Shown here: piece by piece, positions 11,301-26,221 of the stretch
How the letters are laid out: each line of letters begins with the position of its first letter
Position numbering within the stretch: position 1 is the first letter of the stretch
NCBI GenBank assembly: GCA_030141605.1
Contig: JAQGDQ010000031.1
Coordinates: forward strand, 916,001 to 980,000
Direction of reading: 5' to 3'
DNA length: 64,000 bases
From: Tubiluchus corallicola
Lineage: Eukaryota; Priapulida; Priapulimorpha; Priapulimorphida; Tubiluchidae
The notes under the pieces: model-generated
What the model was told of the DNA's origin: nothing
The model's database searches: none
What the model saw: only the letters and a program-made list of their open reading frames with translations
Program-made: the position numbers and the translations under genes

Positions 11301-13841
11301 GGTCAGCAGTTTGCCTGATTTGCGAGTGACATGTCATATTTCATAGCCCTTTGAACGCAATTATCTGTGGAGATGAAAAATTTCTTGTACGAGCCGAAAA
11401 GCAATTGCGTGCTTTTCTGAACATGTTTAAGTTTAGTCGTTCTTGCTAATTTATGGCTGTGTAGAACAAGAAATGAGCAAACTTCAACGAGTGCCAACTG
11501 CCAAGGTGATTTACTGGTTTAAACAATTATCTTCAAATTTCGAACCATGACGTGTATGAAATCCATCATGCTTGGGGTGTGCTTGTTCATATTTCTGCTA
11601 TTACCATGGTACTGTGTTCAACATGAACTTTCCATTGAGGATTTAACAGACATGGAATCCTTAACAAAGACTTTAAAACAGAAAGGATATCGGTTAAAAT
11701 GTATATACATGTCTACCTAAAAAATCTCACTTTTGTCAAAATCTTAAAAAAGCATTGTAAACAAAATATTGATTATGGTATTTTTTATTAACCTCGGATT
11801 AATTTTGCCTTCCTTTAACCTCTCCTTCACATTTTACACGTCTATAGAAAAGTTCAAGTTTTAAAAGTTAAATATTATTGCGCGCTCGCCGTCTGTTTGT
11901 TCATTCATACACTAGTAACACAAGTATTCTTCCTGACCACTCTGTTTACGGAATTCACGCATAAGTTAATTCATCTTCGCTGAGCAAAACCAGTTTTTCA
12001 AAGCATTTACGTCATGCTGAACAAGTATTTTTTAATTTAACCTGTCTTGAAGTTTGAAGAGCAAAGAGAGTCCTAGAACGAAGGATTATTTTGATTTTTG
12101 GAAGCTGCGATGCATGTGGTAAAGGATGGACAAGTGATGGTACAAATTCATAATTAAGTACGGGGCGGTTCAGGCGGAAAATGAGTCACAATTAAAGCTA
12201 ATCTGACTAGCTAGAATGTCTTTAAAGTGTGCAATGTAGCGTTGAAATGATAAAACTGATGATGTTGATGATGATGATGATGATGACGATGATGAATTCT
12301 TGATTTATATTTAAAGAAAGTGGTTGGCCAACTATTAGGGATAAACTTTAGACTGTCGAGATCACTGGGGAACGTGGCAGTCTCGTGGCTGCGGCGTCTG
12401 TCTTGTAAGCAAAAGCTCCCTGGTTCAAATTCAGGCTATGTTCTAACTTTTTTACATTTCCCGTTCTTCAACGTTTGGTTTCAAAGTTAAATTAACAGTG
12501 GGTTTGTACCATCATTAAATAAGATTATAAATCATTAATGTTATGAAAGCGTAACCTTTATTACGTTGCTAGATTAAGCATATGATGTGTGAGTGTATTG
12601 TTAAATTATGGCTAGAGAAGCGAATATTGTATATTACTTTGTGCAGATTTCGACTGTTCGATAGTCTCAGATCGTGCAGTGCCCAATTCGGAGCATTGTT
12701 ACTTCCTGTAATCTGTTTAAGCTTATTTGCATAGCAGTGATGGGTTTTCCATTGAGTTTACAGAAAAAAACACATCTGTAGAGCAAACACCTGCAGAGAA
12801 TTATCGATTTTTTTGCATGTACTTTTCATGCTTTCAAGATAGAAATCTATACTTCGTGGTAGGGTCTTTGCGAAGGTCACGCATGCCAGATTGTGTGAAG
12901 AAATGTAGTGATACCGTCAAGACGTTATATGTAATGTAAGTGAAAAATCATAAATACGCTTTCATATAAATAAATAGTTAATTACAAGTAGTAGTCACTA
13001 CTGTACTTGAAAAATTAGTGCCTACAGGAAAGCTTGCGATTCTTACTTGCATTATGTTGTACACATGTTGTTCGTATAACTTAGTTGCCGTATTTTAAAC
13101 TATTCTAATGGTTTCTTAAAACATAGTGATGTTTTTGTGTTCCAAATTTTTTGCCCACTGGAATAACATTTTAATGTTCTTTTAATGTATGTCACTTACG
13201 TAAATATCTTAACTACTTTGTCTTTTCAGTTTTTCTAAATTGTATTTTTGTAAGACTGTCTAGGAGCTGAATTAAAGAATAAAAAAAAATAAAATAAAAA
13301 ATTGCAGTTTAAGAAAAAAAATTCGTCCTATACAGAAATTAACATTAATAGGCTACCACTTTATTTTGAGACGTCACTTGCATTCAGGTCTTATCGAAGA
13401 AATTTGTGTGTTTGTCTATAACTCTGTAACGAACAAGTAAAATAAATGTATAGGTTTCTAGATAGGTACGTTTGCAGCATAGACTACTAGGCCTTAGTTG
13501 TTTCATTCACATCTTGTCAAAAAATTCTTGTATTAGTTTGAAAATTGGAGGCAAAATAAATCAAAATGCTTAGGCGTCCAGTCGTGTAGTGTGATCGATA
13601 GCGCGTCTGTTTGGGAGGTCGTGAGTTCCATACCGCGGCCTTGTCAGTTCATGGACTTTAAAAATACCTGCTGTTGCCCTGCCTGGCGTAAAACTGGCTA
13701 ATAATAAGCTCTGTTATCTGGGTGAAGCTTCTTATTTACAGTTGATAATAAAAGCCTCTTGGCAAGGCTCGTGTTGTCTTTTGAACTGAAAGCCAATATT
13801 AAATAAAGATTATTGTTATTAGTATTATTATTATTATTATT

Positions 13842-13924
<83 letters not shown>

Positions 13925-16900
13925 TATTATTATAGATCATGAATCTTCTGTGATGTATTTTTGTGTTTTGAGGATTTGTAACTAATTTTATAACTGTCCC
14001 GTCATCAGGTAAATATTCAGTTTGGCCCACTGCAAGTAAGGCATTCTAGTAATGCTTAATTGCATAGTCTTACCGATTGTCACCCTGCCATTTAGTAAGT
14101 AGGCTTAACACTGCTTAACTTTCGTGGCCAAGCACTTACAATGGTGAATGGTAGTTGACACTCAATAAAAAAACAAGCTAACAATGTGAAAATAACTGCT
14201 GGCTCAGATGACAAATGCAAATTAAGCAATTTAAGCAGTATAGGTGTCGAACCATGATGCAGTAAAACTACTGGTTCCTGCGGTGCATGCATAGGAACCA
14301 CAAGACACGCTTAACTAGGTCAAAAGTGGATTTCTGTGTGAAGCGTTAATATTAAATTTATGGCCTATAATTGACTTGGTCATAAAATATGGCGACAGTA
14401 CCAGCACAGTGCTCGTACTTAATGGAAGTAGTTAAAACTATCACCAGCACGCACACTTGCTCTGCAAATTTCTAGAACATACATTATAAATTTACTTTAT
14501 TGAAAACGTTTTTAACTAATAGATGGTAATAATATTTTAGTTGTGTGTTAATTGCCTTAGCATTCGAAAGGAAATGGATTTTATGTATAGAAAAATTGTA
14601 TATTTGACAGTCATTTTTGACAGTACATATAACGTCGGTGGATAATTAAACTACATATCACAAGTTAACAGAGTGTACTAATCTGTACATGCTTTTAAGA
14701 ATGCCTTCTTTAGTGAAGGTTTGGAAGGAGTTTACAATTTCCCGCACAATTTAAATGTACTAACCCTAATCCTAATCCCAACCCTGGCCCAAGCCTAACC
14801 TTAACCCTGAACCAACCCTAACCTCAAACCTCAGATTTGCACTGGCGATAACTTTTGTTCTTTTGTCAAGTTTTTTTGACGTTCTGAATGCAGCATTTGC
14901 AAGTTTGAACAGTTATAGTAAGACATGTATCACAAAGTACTATAAATTGGCACTACTGTTTTTTGTCAAGTTTTTTTGACGTTCTGAATGCAACATTTGC
15001 AAGTTTTGAACAGTTATAGTAAAACATTTATCACAAAGTATTATAAATTGGGCACTACTGTTTTTTGTGAAGTTTTTTGACGTTCCGAATGCAACATTTG
15101 CAAGTTTTTAACAGTTGTAGCAAGATACGTATCACAAAGTACTATAAATTGGCACTACTGTTTTTTTGTCAAGTTCTTTTGACGTTCCGAATGCAACATT
15201 TGCAAGTTTTGAACAGTTGTAGCAAGACACGTATCATCACTAAGTGCTATAAATTGGGCACTACTGTAAGTCAGAGCAAGACTTTTACCTTTAAAACATA
15301 CTAATTATTTGCTACCCTGAGCCCATGACTTCTAAATCATCAACGTTTCAGTTTTGTGACGCCTTAATTTGGTTTGACAGGTGTCACTGTATGAATTCGC
15401 GCGCAGGGCGGCTCTATGTCAGGGGTTTTGTGGGTTGCTTGCATGTACATCTCAGAACTCACGAAAACACGATTACACGTGTACGCAGTTCTTTTATTAC
15501 GTATAGTTAAGATTGGTTATGTATAAATAGATGATATTTAAGAGTTACGAAACATAAGAATGTAGTCTTAAACAGCATTCTTCGTTCCGGACGGTCAAGG
15601 CACTGCTAGTTTTTGCGCGGAGGAAAAATTCCAGCGAAGGTCAAGTCTGTTGCTTGCTATGCTGCTCGGCTCCTCGTGTGATGTAGTTTAATGTAACGTT
15701 TTGTCATAAAATTAGCCTTTTATATTAACGATCTTGTGCTTGTCAACATAATTCAACTCCACTGTTGATACGTTCGTGCGTGAATGTTCTACAAAACGTT
15801 TCTATGAAGCGCGTCACTAGTAGATATCAGATTATTGATAGTGGTAGTTACTGGTGTGTAACTTAAATGTTCACATTTAGTTAGCGCTTAATCATTAGTA
15901 ATATTTACGATTATTATTGCTTAATATATTGCAGGGTTCAACGTATATAATATACAATAATATTGAAATTATTGTAGGGTCAGAAACTTATTGTTAACTC
16001 CGTTTTAGGGAAAGTTAGCAACTTAATGTTGACTCTGTTTTACGGAAAGTTTATGTATCTGAAGTTAATTCTTCACAGTTAACCATAGTCCCACACAATG
16101 GCCTACTTAATTTTTAATGGCAAAATATAATGAAAATTGTAATTTGGAAACTTTTTTTCTCAAGTTTTCATGTATTTTTCTAATTTGTCGCGCGTTAAAA
16201 TGAATTATGTATTATTAAATTCTCTAGTGACCTGAAATATTTGTTATTAGCAGAAATCCTGTCTATCACTACTTTGGTATGGCTGTAATGTGTACAGTAG
16301 TAACTAAATTCAACCCCTGGGGCTAAATCCAAGTAAAACGGTTTGAAAGTGGCCAGCATTCTTTTAATTCCATGCGCAAATACAGCAAAGTAGTAAAACC
16401 ATGGCCCATGGTAGAACCGGGAGTTAGAATACCGCTAAGATGTTATTGCGAAGGTGCGGATAGCTTGAGTTAACTCTACTTTGAAAGCATGGCACTGTGT
16501 AACGGCACCTTTTTTGTGGTAAAAATGACGTAAAATTTCCCCAACATACCATTAGTGGTTAGACACAAAACAAAACATTGTTTCCTAACTGAATGGTATA
16601 GAAATTTATGAATGATATTAAACGATGTCGTTTATGAGAGCCTGTTTAGGATTCCCTAGGGGCTTACGAAATTGAACATTTTTGTACCAATATTCTTTTA
16701 CGAAAAAGTTTCTCTTTCTACACGCTAATAACAAATTAAAACTAATAATTAGCGGAGCTGTAGTCACTTAGCCAGTCATACATTTGAATTTACAGTGTAC
16801 TTGTAAGTTATCATTGTTATTTAACATATTTAACACTTTCATTGAGTATTTACAATTACAATTCACACAATACATACACTGTTTACAAAGATGTAAATAC

Positions 16901-17698
16901 ATACATATATAACGCTATAAAAACATATACCACGTTAGTGACAATAGAATGATACAAGTTAAATTCAGTTATTTAAACTAAAGATAGGGCACCAAACTTC
17001 GATGTGTAAACCAAATGGCATAACGTAAGTATACATAAACACAAATTTAAGGTAGTTACATATACGTATAGTATTTAATATGCATAACGATGTCAGTTAC
17101 ATATATGTGTATGTACACACGCACGCACACACGCACGCACGCACGCACACACACACACACACACACACAGCTCATTTTTTTAAATTTATAATAATTACAT
17201 CCTGGAACTGAAAAATTTTAAAACAAAATTACAAGCAATGTTATAACCTTTCACAAAAATATTTACAATTCAACTATGACGCTATGCTACGTATACACTA
17301 TACTATTCCAGGTCCATAATCCATGTTATACAAAAACTAAATTTGGCTAAATTTTATGTGGCAGTCCACTAAACATTAATTTGTTTTTATGGCTGCGCGT
17401 TCCTTCATGCAGCTTAGCCTCGATAAATATTTGATGTGGCTGCTCGCTCAGCTTTTTATTCCATACGGTTACCGAATGCGCACCGAATTCTAAAGAAAGT
17501 TTACTTACTTTAAACTATTTAATCAACTGTCAGGGTCATATCCTCAAAAGAAAATGTTTAAAATGAAAAATCAGGTCAGTTCTGTAACAATAACAAAGTA
17601 ATTTAATGTTAATTTAATGTGCAGTACATAATTTTAGTACGTAAATCTCTCTTTCCTTCCGTCTCTCTCAATGTGTTTCTTTCTCCTTTATCTCTCTC

Positions 17699-17735
<37 letters not shown>

Positions 17736-20700
17736 ACCCCGTCTTCCCCCTCACCCCTTCTCTCTGTCCCACTTACACCACGTCTCTCTTTTCGTACTTT
17801 TTCAACTTTCTTTACTAGAACCCTTTCTTCGTTTAACTATATTTCTCTTTCCTTTTAGCGTTTTTGCGGTTTATCCCATCTAAGTACGGTCGTTTTTCTC
17901 GTTTATTGTCTACAATCATGGACATGCTGAAATTGTGCGTATTGATGAAACACCCGTGTCGTGTGTGGGAAAGTTTTTGTGCATTTATGTTGCCTGGCGG
18001 AGTAAATCATCGTAAAATTGCGGGGGAAATTAGAAGAAATATATTTGTATTGATATAACAAGCTGCGAATTATCACCGATTTCAGATAAACACCAAACTG
18101 TTCGTAGAAAACTCGCGAATTAGTAAAACTAGCAGATTGCTCTCAGACTCGTGTACGTATTAGTAATTGATATTTGGCAACATGTTTTGGTCTTATTGCA
18201 CAATACATGTACACGCAATTTTTTGTTGTATAGATGGCAGTACTATTTCGGCATAATGGGCGGAAATTAATTAACGGATACTAGGTGGCGCAATAACAAT
18301 ACTGTTCGCTGAATTTCGTTGTAAACTGTAAATTAAGATAAACGTAGTTGTTTCCATATGCAATGCAAATAATACTTGGATGTTGGACTTGCTTTAAAAT
18401 ATAGTATAACGAACCGTTTGCTATTAAAAATAACTGTCATTTATTAGTAAAAACTGTATATTGATCGTGGATGTGAAACAGGGAAAAGGTTGACTTCAAT
18501 TCAATTCAAATTCTGCAACTATCGTTTGCAAAATTTTCAGTTTTTGACTACGCTAGGAACACTGTCAACAAGTGAATGATGTGAAAGTTGGACGAGTGTT
18601 TTTACGTGAATGCCTCATTCGTGGTGTTACTAAAAAGTTTTTGTTGTGAACTTGTGTTCATAGTTTAATAATATACTTGCATAATTTCGTATACTCGGAT
18701 TACAGTGGGTTGTTAGCGAATATTAGGTGTAATCTATGAAACCTATCATAAATTGGGCGAAAACCCACTTATTACTAAACTAATACCAAATAATCTAGCT
18801 TAAGTTACTGTAAGGATTTCTGAGGGTCCAGAAAGCGTGTCATGATGAGCAATAAACCTTAATAGTTGGTTTGCTCATTCTGATTCCTTTAAACCACTTA
18901 ATAATAGTTTTATTTCATCTTTTATGTTAAACAGAATAATGAGGCGGCAAAGCCGTGGTATATGTAGTCATAACTGATTTTGAAGTAAAATTTATTTCAA
19001 ACTGGTAAAATTTTGTAGCGGAGCGTAATGGAGAACATAATAGTAATACCGTAATAGGAACATTTTATTGCAGACAACCACTTTCCCCACTGTCGCCAGC
19101 CTTGCCTCGTTGCATTATGGGATTGCTATACAGATTCAATATTCTGTTCGGAATATATTGGCAAGCCTATTTCAAGCATAGGCTGATCCATGGGTGACTC
19201 TTAGAGCGCATATGCTTGCTTCCTATTTCTTATGCTTTCTCTTACTCAACACCTCTTCCTTACAGTCGACGACTGTATCGAAAATTTAGAAAGTTTATTT
19301 AAAAGTTAAAATTAAATTATTGGTTTAAGCTTTGTTATATTTTCAATGTGTTATTATCTACATGTTGTTATGTCCCTTTAAAAGTAATTGTACGGTTAAA
19401 ACTCACAAGAAAATTCGAAAGTATCAAACTTCATGTTTAAACATGTTTTAAACACTAATTTAGAAAGTTCAACTTAATTTAGTGAAATGAAAATATTGAA
19501 ACCTTAATTTCTTGTCATCTTCAGTTCACAGTTGGGGTTCAGTTTGTATTTAGATTGGAGCTGGGATTTTGTCCCAGACTTCGCTGGAAATATTACAGTA
19601 CTCCCTCGCCTTTCTACTTGTAGCCCGCGAGGAGTACATACCACTCTGCTAGGTCCTTATGGAGACCTTGGTTATAAAACGTCAAACAGTATAAATGTTA
19701 ATGTAATTAGTCCCAACACTTTTCAAGATTGTTATAATGCCTGTACCCGACTACCTGTACATTGTAATGACAGCACACATCATTCATTACATCAATTGCC
19801 AATAACCCCCCCCCCCGTAGTGTAACGTAGAAGCTCAATTACAAATATCTGTTATTGCCATATATTGTTATAAAGGTGTTTGTTCCAATATTTCCCCCGT
19901 TCAAGTGGTGCAATATGATTTATTACACATAACAAGAGCTCAGCGAGTTCTCTGTAAATACGGGCGACAGTTTATTATTACGACCCTTTAAGTATTGTAT
20001 TATTGGACGTCGGAATTGAAAACTAGTCATAGTTTCGTCACGTGACTCACAAAGTGAAGCCTGCCTTGTTACCTGGCTAGTGTACATTCTTACTGACTTA
20101 GAGTATTAGGCCCAACGTGACCAGTACCTTTGACCCACTGACCTTTGGCCTACGGTTACAACCATGGAAGTCGAGTACAGGCATCAGTTCATATTCATTA
20201 AAATTATATTTATATAATGCAACAGCAAGATATCTTGTCACCAAAATATGACTGTCGGAAACTTAAATTAAATTCTATCATAATGTAATTTAATGTCACC
20301 ATAACTTTTACGGGTAATATACCATGTTATTATTATCAAAAGTTTTTTATTAGCACACAGTATTCCAAACCTGTGTATAATCTTGTGAAATTCGCGCAAA
20401 GGTGACGAAATAATTCAACGACTATGGTATAGGCCGCGAGAGAAATTATAAATACTGCTCATTTTTGTTAAGTATGAATTCTTGATACAGTATAAGGCTT
20501 ATAATAATATGGGTTCTATGCGCCAGTTATTAATGCTAGCTGCTGTAAGGCTACCCCGATAAATGAGAGCTAGAAATTAGGTAACCATTGCGGCGTTATT
20601 GTGTTGTTGACAGGCCATGAGCTAAATAGTTCACCTACGTAGGTATTACACTTGATATAGACAGCAGAATGCTGAGCCATCCACGTGTATTGCAAGACAT

Positions 20701-23700
20701 ACAATAGTGACTAACCTAGCACAGAAATTATAACCTCTGATGCTACTAACTCTATAAGCTTCGTAGCTACTTGCTTTGACTACTACCTCCTACCGAATGA
20801 CTGACATATGTAGTATGGCTTAACCACAAGAATTCTGCGGAGTTCATGCTTAGTACACAAGAATTTTATTTTACATCATGTAACCTCCAATAGCTGTACT
20901 CTAATAACTCTGTAACATCATATAACCTCTACTTTCTCACGCTTCCCCTTCTCTCTCTTCTCATTCTCTCTTCTCTCTCTCCCCCTCTCTCTCTCTCCCT
21001 CTCTCCCCCTCTCTCTCTCTCTTGCTTCTCCCTTCCTCCCTTCTCTCTCATCATTTTCACTTTTCAGCCTCTTCATCTTCGACAAAACACATTTCATATT
21101 CTTTGCAGTATTTACACTGTGATTGAACTGGTTTCATTTATCAATCACTTGAGCCTGGAGTACTTAACAGCCAGCCAATCCTCTTTAATAATTTAACACT
21201 AACAGCAAGTCGGGCGGCACAGAAGAGAAATTGCCTCTTAATTAGTGATGTTGTTAACCAGCCGCTGAGAGAATTCAATTTGCATTACATAGGGGCGCGG
21301 GTAATGCTACACTTTACATGGCTTCGTGATCGGCTTCTGGCAGATACTATATAATAGCTGGCCTTATCAGCCAAAAATTTGGGCAGTTCGTCCTATAAAC
21401 TGTCAAATGATCCTTGTACCGTATCGCAACTCTAGGTAGTCAAAAAAACTGATAAATTTTTATGAACATTATTAAGTTTTCAACATCTATTTGTACATTA
21501 TGTCATTTACGAATCAAGAGTAGCCAGATTTATTTTAGTTAAATGGACTGAACTGGACTAGACTGTACTGCTTTAAGAAGCTTGTATATTATCTGGAGTG
21601 GGGAGTTGTTCTGATGGTAAATTCACTTGTACTCATATACTTATTATATGATGAAAGCAGTTGGGCTAGAGTGAAAGGGATGGGAAAAGACGAGGTGATC
21701 AACTGACCATATTGGCCATACTTATTGTGAAAATATTTCGTACTTTTCATTTGAAAAAAATTATGACCTTGATGTTTGTATAATTTCATTAGGTGAAGTA
21801 TGTGTTAAGAAATTCGAATGAGATCAGATCTTAGTCTATAAGTGTTCAGGTTGTATTTTGTGTTTTATAAGACGACCTGAATGAACTTTTTGAACTCTTC
21901 GGATTTCATTGAGATTCATTCATTTTGAGACCATTAAAACGTCTGAAGCTCTATTTATTACAAAAGAGGCAACATTATACACCTTACGTGAAGTCAAGAA
22001 TACATCTTAACTGTGTAAATAACGTTATATATTATTATATTAACAACCTAAGTAAATTCATGTGAGATAGGTCACGTGACGCATCTTCCGTACGCCATTT
22101 GTAATCAACATGTTAATGGGTTTTTACAGTTTACATACCTTGATCTCTTGAGTTCACTGCTGAAATCCTTATTACTTTCGATAGAAATTTACGTCGCCTT
22201 CTTTCATCTTTAATACCGGTTCGTTGTTTGCCTTGCCATTGACGAGCTAATATTTGACTAGATCTTTTATCTCATGGTAAAGTTAATGTTAAGCCGTTGG
22301 CAAAGGCGAAGCGCCGCCAAGGTGTTTGGCGAATCATCAATGATAGAGAATCTTTCAAAGAATTTTTGTTATCAGTCACGTTGTTTATGTAGCCTATACA
22401 ACCTGGTACAGTTATTTTGAATTATTTCACTATCTTTGGACAACACTTATTGTTCTTCACAGCTGTATAAATAATTATTGAGAAGTGCAAAATTTATCGT
22501 AAACATAGAAGTGATGACCACACATTTTTGTGGTGAACAAGCAAATTATCATTGAGACCTAGTAGTGTTGCTAAATGCTCAAGATCTTTGTCTGTTTCAT
22601 CTAAGTAAGCTAGGATTTGTTCAGCAGGAACCCTTTTGGGAGGTTTCAGTAATTCTTTGGAGAATTTTCTAAAAGTCTATAATAATTACATAGGTCCTAT
22701 CCAGATCATGGTTCTTTGCTGGTTTTGTGGTCCAGTTTTTGTTGGAGATCTCGTTTGGCTGTTTGACGCACATCAGCTTTTTGTATAATCGACTTTTTGT
22801 ACACCTAATCTTTCTGCTGCTTTTTTAGGAATGCAAGTTCAACTACGTATGATGTGGAAAAGATTTTCACTTTTGTTCCATTTTTAGCTATTGATACGGT
22901 GTATTTTCTTTCTTGTTATATCCTCTAAATGTGACTCCCGCAGACTCCTAGACAGGCCTATTTACGTGGATTTTTCTGGGCACTCAACGTTTTTTTGGCT
23001 TTAGATGTCCTGTTGCCCGATAGTGTCGCCATCAACAGGGTTTAAAAAATATTTGGCTAGTAGATGCGATTAAGTACATTTTTACGAAGACAATGTAAAG
23101 TCAGGAAGGAAAACCCAATACCCAGCTTATTTGGCACTTATAAATTTTGAGTAAGAGTACTTACTATTCAGAGTGGAATGCAAATCAAATAGCGAACTTA
23201 TTGACAAGCCTGGCATCTTATAAGTATTACTTTTGGTCTTTTTTTATTCACGATACGTACTGGAAAATGGTGTTTTACGTTGTATTCCCATTCTTATATG
23301 GGATTATGTCTAACATATATAGTCTTATAATCTTATAATAAAAATATAAAAATAATATTAATAAATAATATAAGTATATAATAATTTAACTAAACAAAAT
23401 CAGAGTTCGGCCAGTCCTACCAATGTTGTATTATTAACTACTGCAATGATAACTATTTTTATTATATTCTAGGGGTGGGTTCGCTCTCACAATTGTGTTC
23501 TTGTCCACACAATCAATTTTCATGCACGCCTACATCGCACGCCACCTGTACGTGCATTCCGCAACAATGGCATTGTGATGGTGACAACGACTGTGGCGAC
23601 CTCAGCGACGAAAAGGGATGCGGTAAGATCAAAGCTACTACGTTGAATTACAACTACGTTGATAAGATGTTCACTATTTTTTACTCGCATTAGATAATAA

Positions 23701-26165
23701 TATTACTTCACAAACATGCCTAATGAATTTGCTTTGCTTGATGGATCAACATTTCTAGAAATATTATTAAGACGCGAAAAAGATGAATAGATTACAATAC
23801 AACTGAAATGTTAATTTCAATGCTGTGAATTTACAAAAACTTTTTTTACTCGCTGTATACTTAATAATGTTATAGTAACTTGAAATCTCAACTTTTATTT
23901 TAAATAGTGCAAATTATAGGTGTCGAGTTCCAGATACAAGGATTGTTTACGACGTGAGGTACCTTTATGTTGCTGTGGCAGATTTTATATGATGATATTA
24001 GTTGTTCATGTAGTTTTAGATTTAATTTTGGAATTATCAGATAATGACGGAAGATACATACAATTTTTCATTTTGAAGCGAAATTTAACTAAATGAGGGT
24101 AAATGTGAAAAAGAGGCGCCTGGATTTGACTCAGGGAGCCTTTGGCGGCTCACATGTTCCGAGGGCCACTCGTCCTGACTGTTTCACATTTATTAAAGTT
24201 TTATCTCAAAATCCAATGATTGATAAGAGTGGGTTCGTTACATTATTTACTCAAAGACTTTTTGTTTTGTCCCTCTTAATTTAAACTCACTGGTTTACAT
24301 TAATTGTCAAACTTTACTAATTGTCAAGTAAGGGTAGCTAACTTGATGACCAATTGGTCTTCCGCTACCCTTTCTCCTGCACTCACCTAACTCTTTCTTT
24401 TATGCTTTTGTGCTTAATTTATCCTGATTAACTAATAATTATAGCAATTACAGCCTATTTGTATTCTGGTGTAAATGAGGAGATAAATAAAAAATGTCTA
24501 TGTCTATTTACCTGACAGCGATGTACACGCGTTTCACGTAGATAAGAGTATTGTGCCTGCTGTGTGTATGGTTTTGAAATAGTTATGCTTGTCAGCAACT
24601 TAGTGTAGTGAGATAAAAATATTGAAGCTTTTAAATATAGGTGTTTTAAAATGACTAGAATCACTAAATGAGGTATTTCCTCCAGTGTTACCTGTTTCCC
24701 CTTTTCTAGCGTTATTATGTAGTATTTCATTCAAGTCTTTAAACATTACTAATAAGTTTTAAGTCTGACTAAAAACTCTGAAGCAGATTGATACTATACA
24801 GCCGTAAAGTACCGGCAGAACTTTCAGAAGCTGTTAGTGTGAGTGGTGGGTGGGGCATTAGTGGTTACGGACAAAGTAGGAGCGTCTTGAGCTCTCAAAT
24901 TTGTGGGGTGTGAATTAGCACAGAATAAGTCAGTAATATGTGACATTATGAGTCGAACAGTTCTGCAATAAGACAAATTCGGCTTCGAGTTTTTTCTGGA
25001 AATTGCCAATTGTGTAACAGTATTGTAAAAAAATAAAATTATAGAGTGATATAGTTGCGTTTATCTGTCAGTATTTTCGAGTGTTTGTGAATTTTCACAC
25101 AATTACGTGTTTTTCTGTCAGGTTAAAATCATGTTGTGTGGACATATGTGTCAACTCTTTGGCTGAACGTGGCTAAAATATTAACACTGATTGTCAGTTT
25201 TTTAAAACAGATGTCTACGCATTTACTAAGTCTGTCTTGCTAAAATGTTGGCAGGCTGGAAGGCAGACAGATAGGTTTAATGTCCCTTTGTTCATTTCAA
25301 CGCCAAAAGTTGGGTTATAAAATTTGTTATCATTACAAATTTGACACTGACATGGCAAAACTGAAGGAGTGTGTGAGAGCCGGTTTTTCATACATAAAGT
25401 TACTTCAAGCTGCAATTATCTGTAAAAAATTCTGGAAGAAGTTTACAATTTCTCCGCACAATCTGAATACCCTAACCATACCCTAACCCTAACACTAACC
25501 CTAACCCTTATTCTAACCCTACTTTACTTCTCGAACTATTTTTTTGTGTGGGGAATTGTAAACTTTAGCCAAAACTTCAGTAATAATTTCGATGGTTTTG
25601 TCTGTCTGCCCTCATCGTCTTATAATTGACCTTTTGTGTCTCTATAATTAAAACAAAGCTAAAGTAGTAAAGCTTAATAACTGTAATTATCATGATGTTA
25701 GAATAAATGCAGCCGTCTAGCCCAGTATCACAAGACCTTCGTCCAACAATAGTTTATGTTTCATGCTTCTTATTCAACCAGAAATGATGACCTATAAAAA
25801 TTAGCTTCCGGGTCTGTTCTGGTAAAGGTGCCCGTGCGCTGCTATTGCTTTCTAAAGCCAGTAGCTTTACTGTTGAATTCTAATTAAATCGGTACAAGAC
25901 TAAAAACAGCTATGATATTGTATTATTGGTCTTCTTTTATATGTGAACGTGTCTGTATGTATGTAGCGTGTTAACTGCAGAAGGTAAAGCTGTTATTGTC
26001 CGATTTCAACTTTATGCTTCCTATTACTGCAAACAATCTTGTTCTGTCTTTCTCTCCCCCTCTCTCTCTTTCTTTCTCCTTTCTCCTTTCCTTCCTCTCT
26101 TCGTTTCCTTCCCGTTCTCTTTCTCTCTCTCTCCTTTCTTCTCTCTCTCTCTCTCCTTCCCTTTC

Positions 26166-26221
<56 letters not shown>

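Larger units (their letters stand above)
5327..23472 (+). other. LRP4 intron 1, 18.1 kb, repeat-rich
   Basis: Contains the repeats listed separately. It also holds trinucleotide-rich DNA (10480-10830, CAA/CAG/GGC types), GAT repeats (12257-12295), a CA/CG dinucleotide tract (17115-17170), CT tracts (17650-17760, 20950-21045), a C run at 19806-19816 and a G run near 6509. The longest unexplained open frame is on the - strand at 5891-6427. No complete gene is recognisable inside. Long first introns often carry enhancers, but none can be identified here. Confidence 0.8.

Noticed and set aside
12373-12436. Functional tRNA-Thr gene
   Set aside because: Boxes are recognisable but the acceptor and D stems do not pair; treated as SINE-derived. 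Other B-box-like sites (27000, 31240, 46125) fail in the same way.
13698-14030. Poly-Asp/Asn protein on the - strand
   Set aside because: Translation of the ATC/ATT tail of a SINE.
19532-19825. 97-codon frame in intron 1
   Set aside because: No domain, composition not protein-like, and it ends in a homopolymer run.
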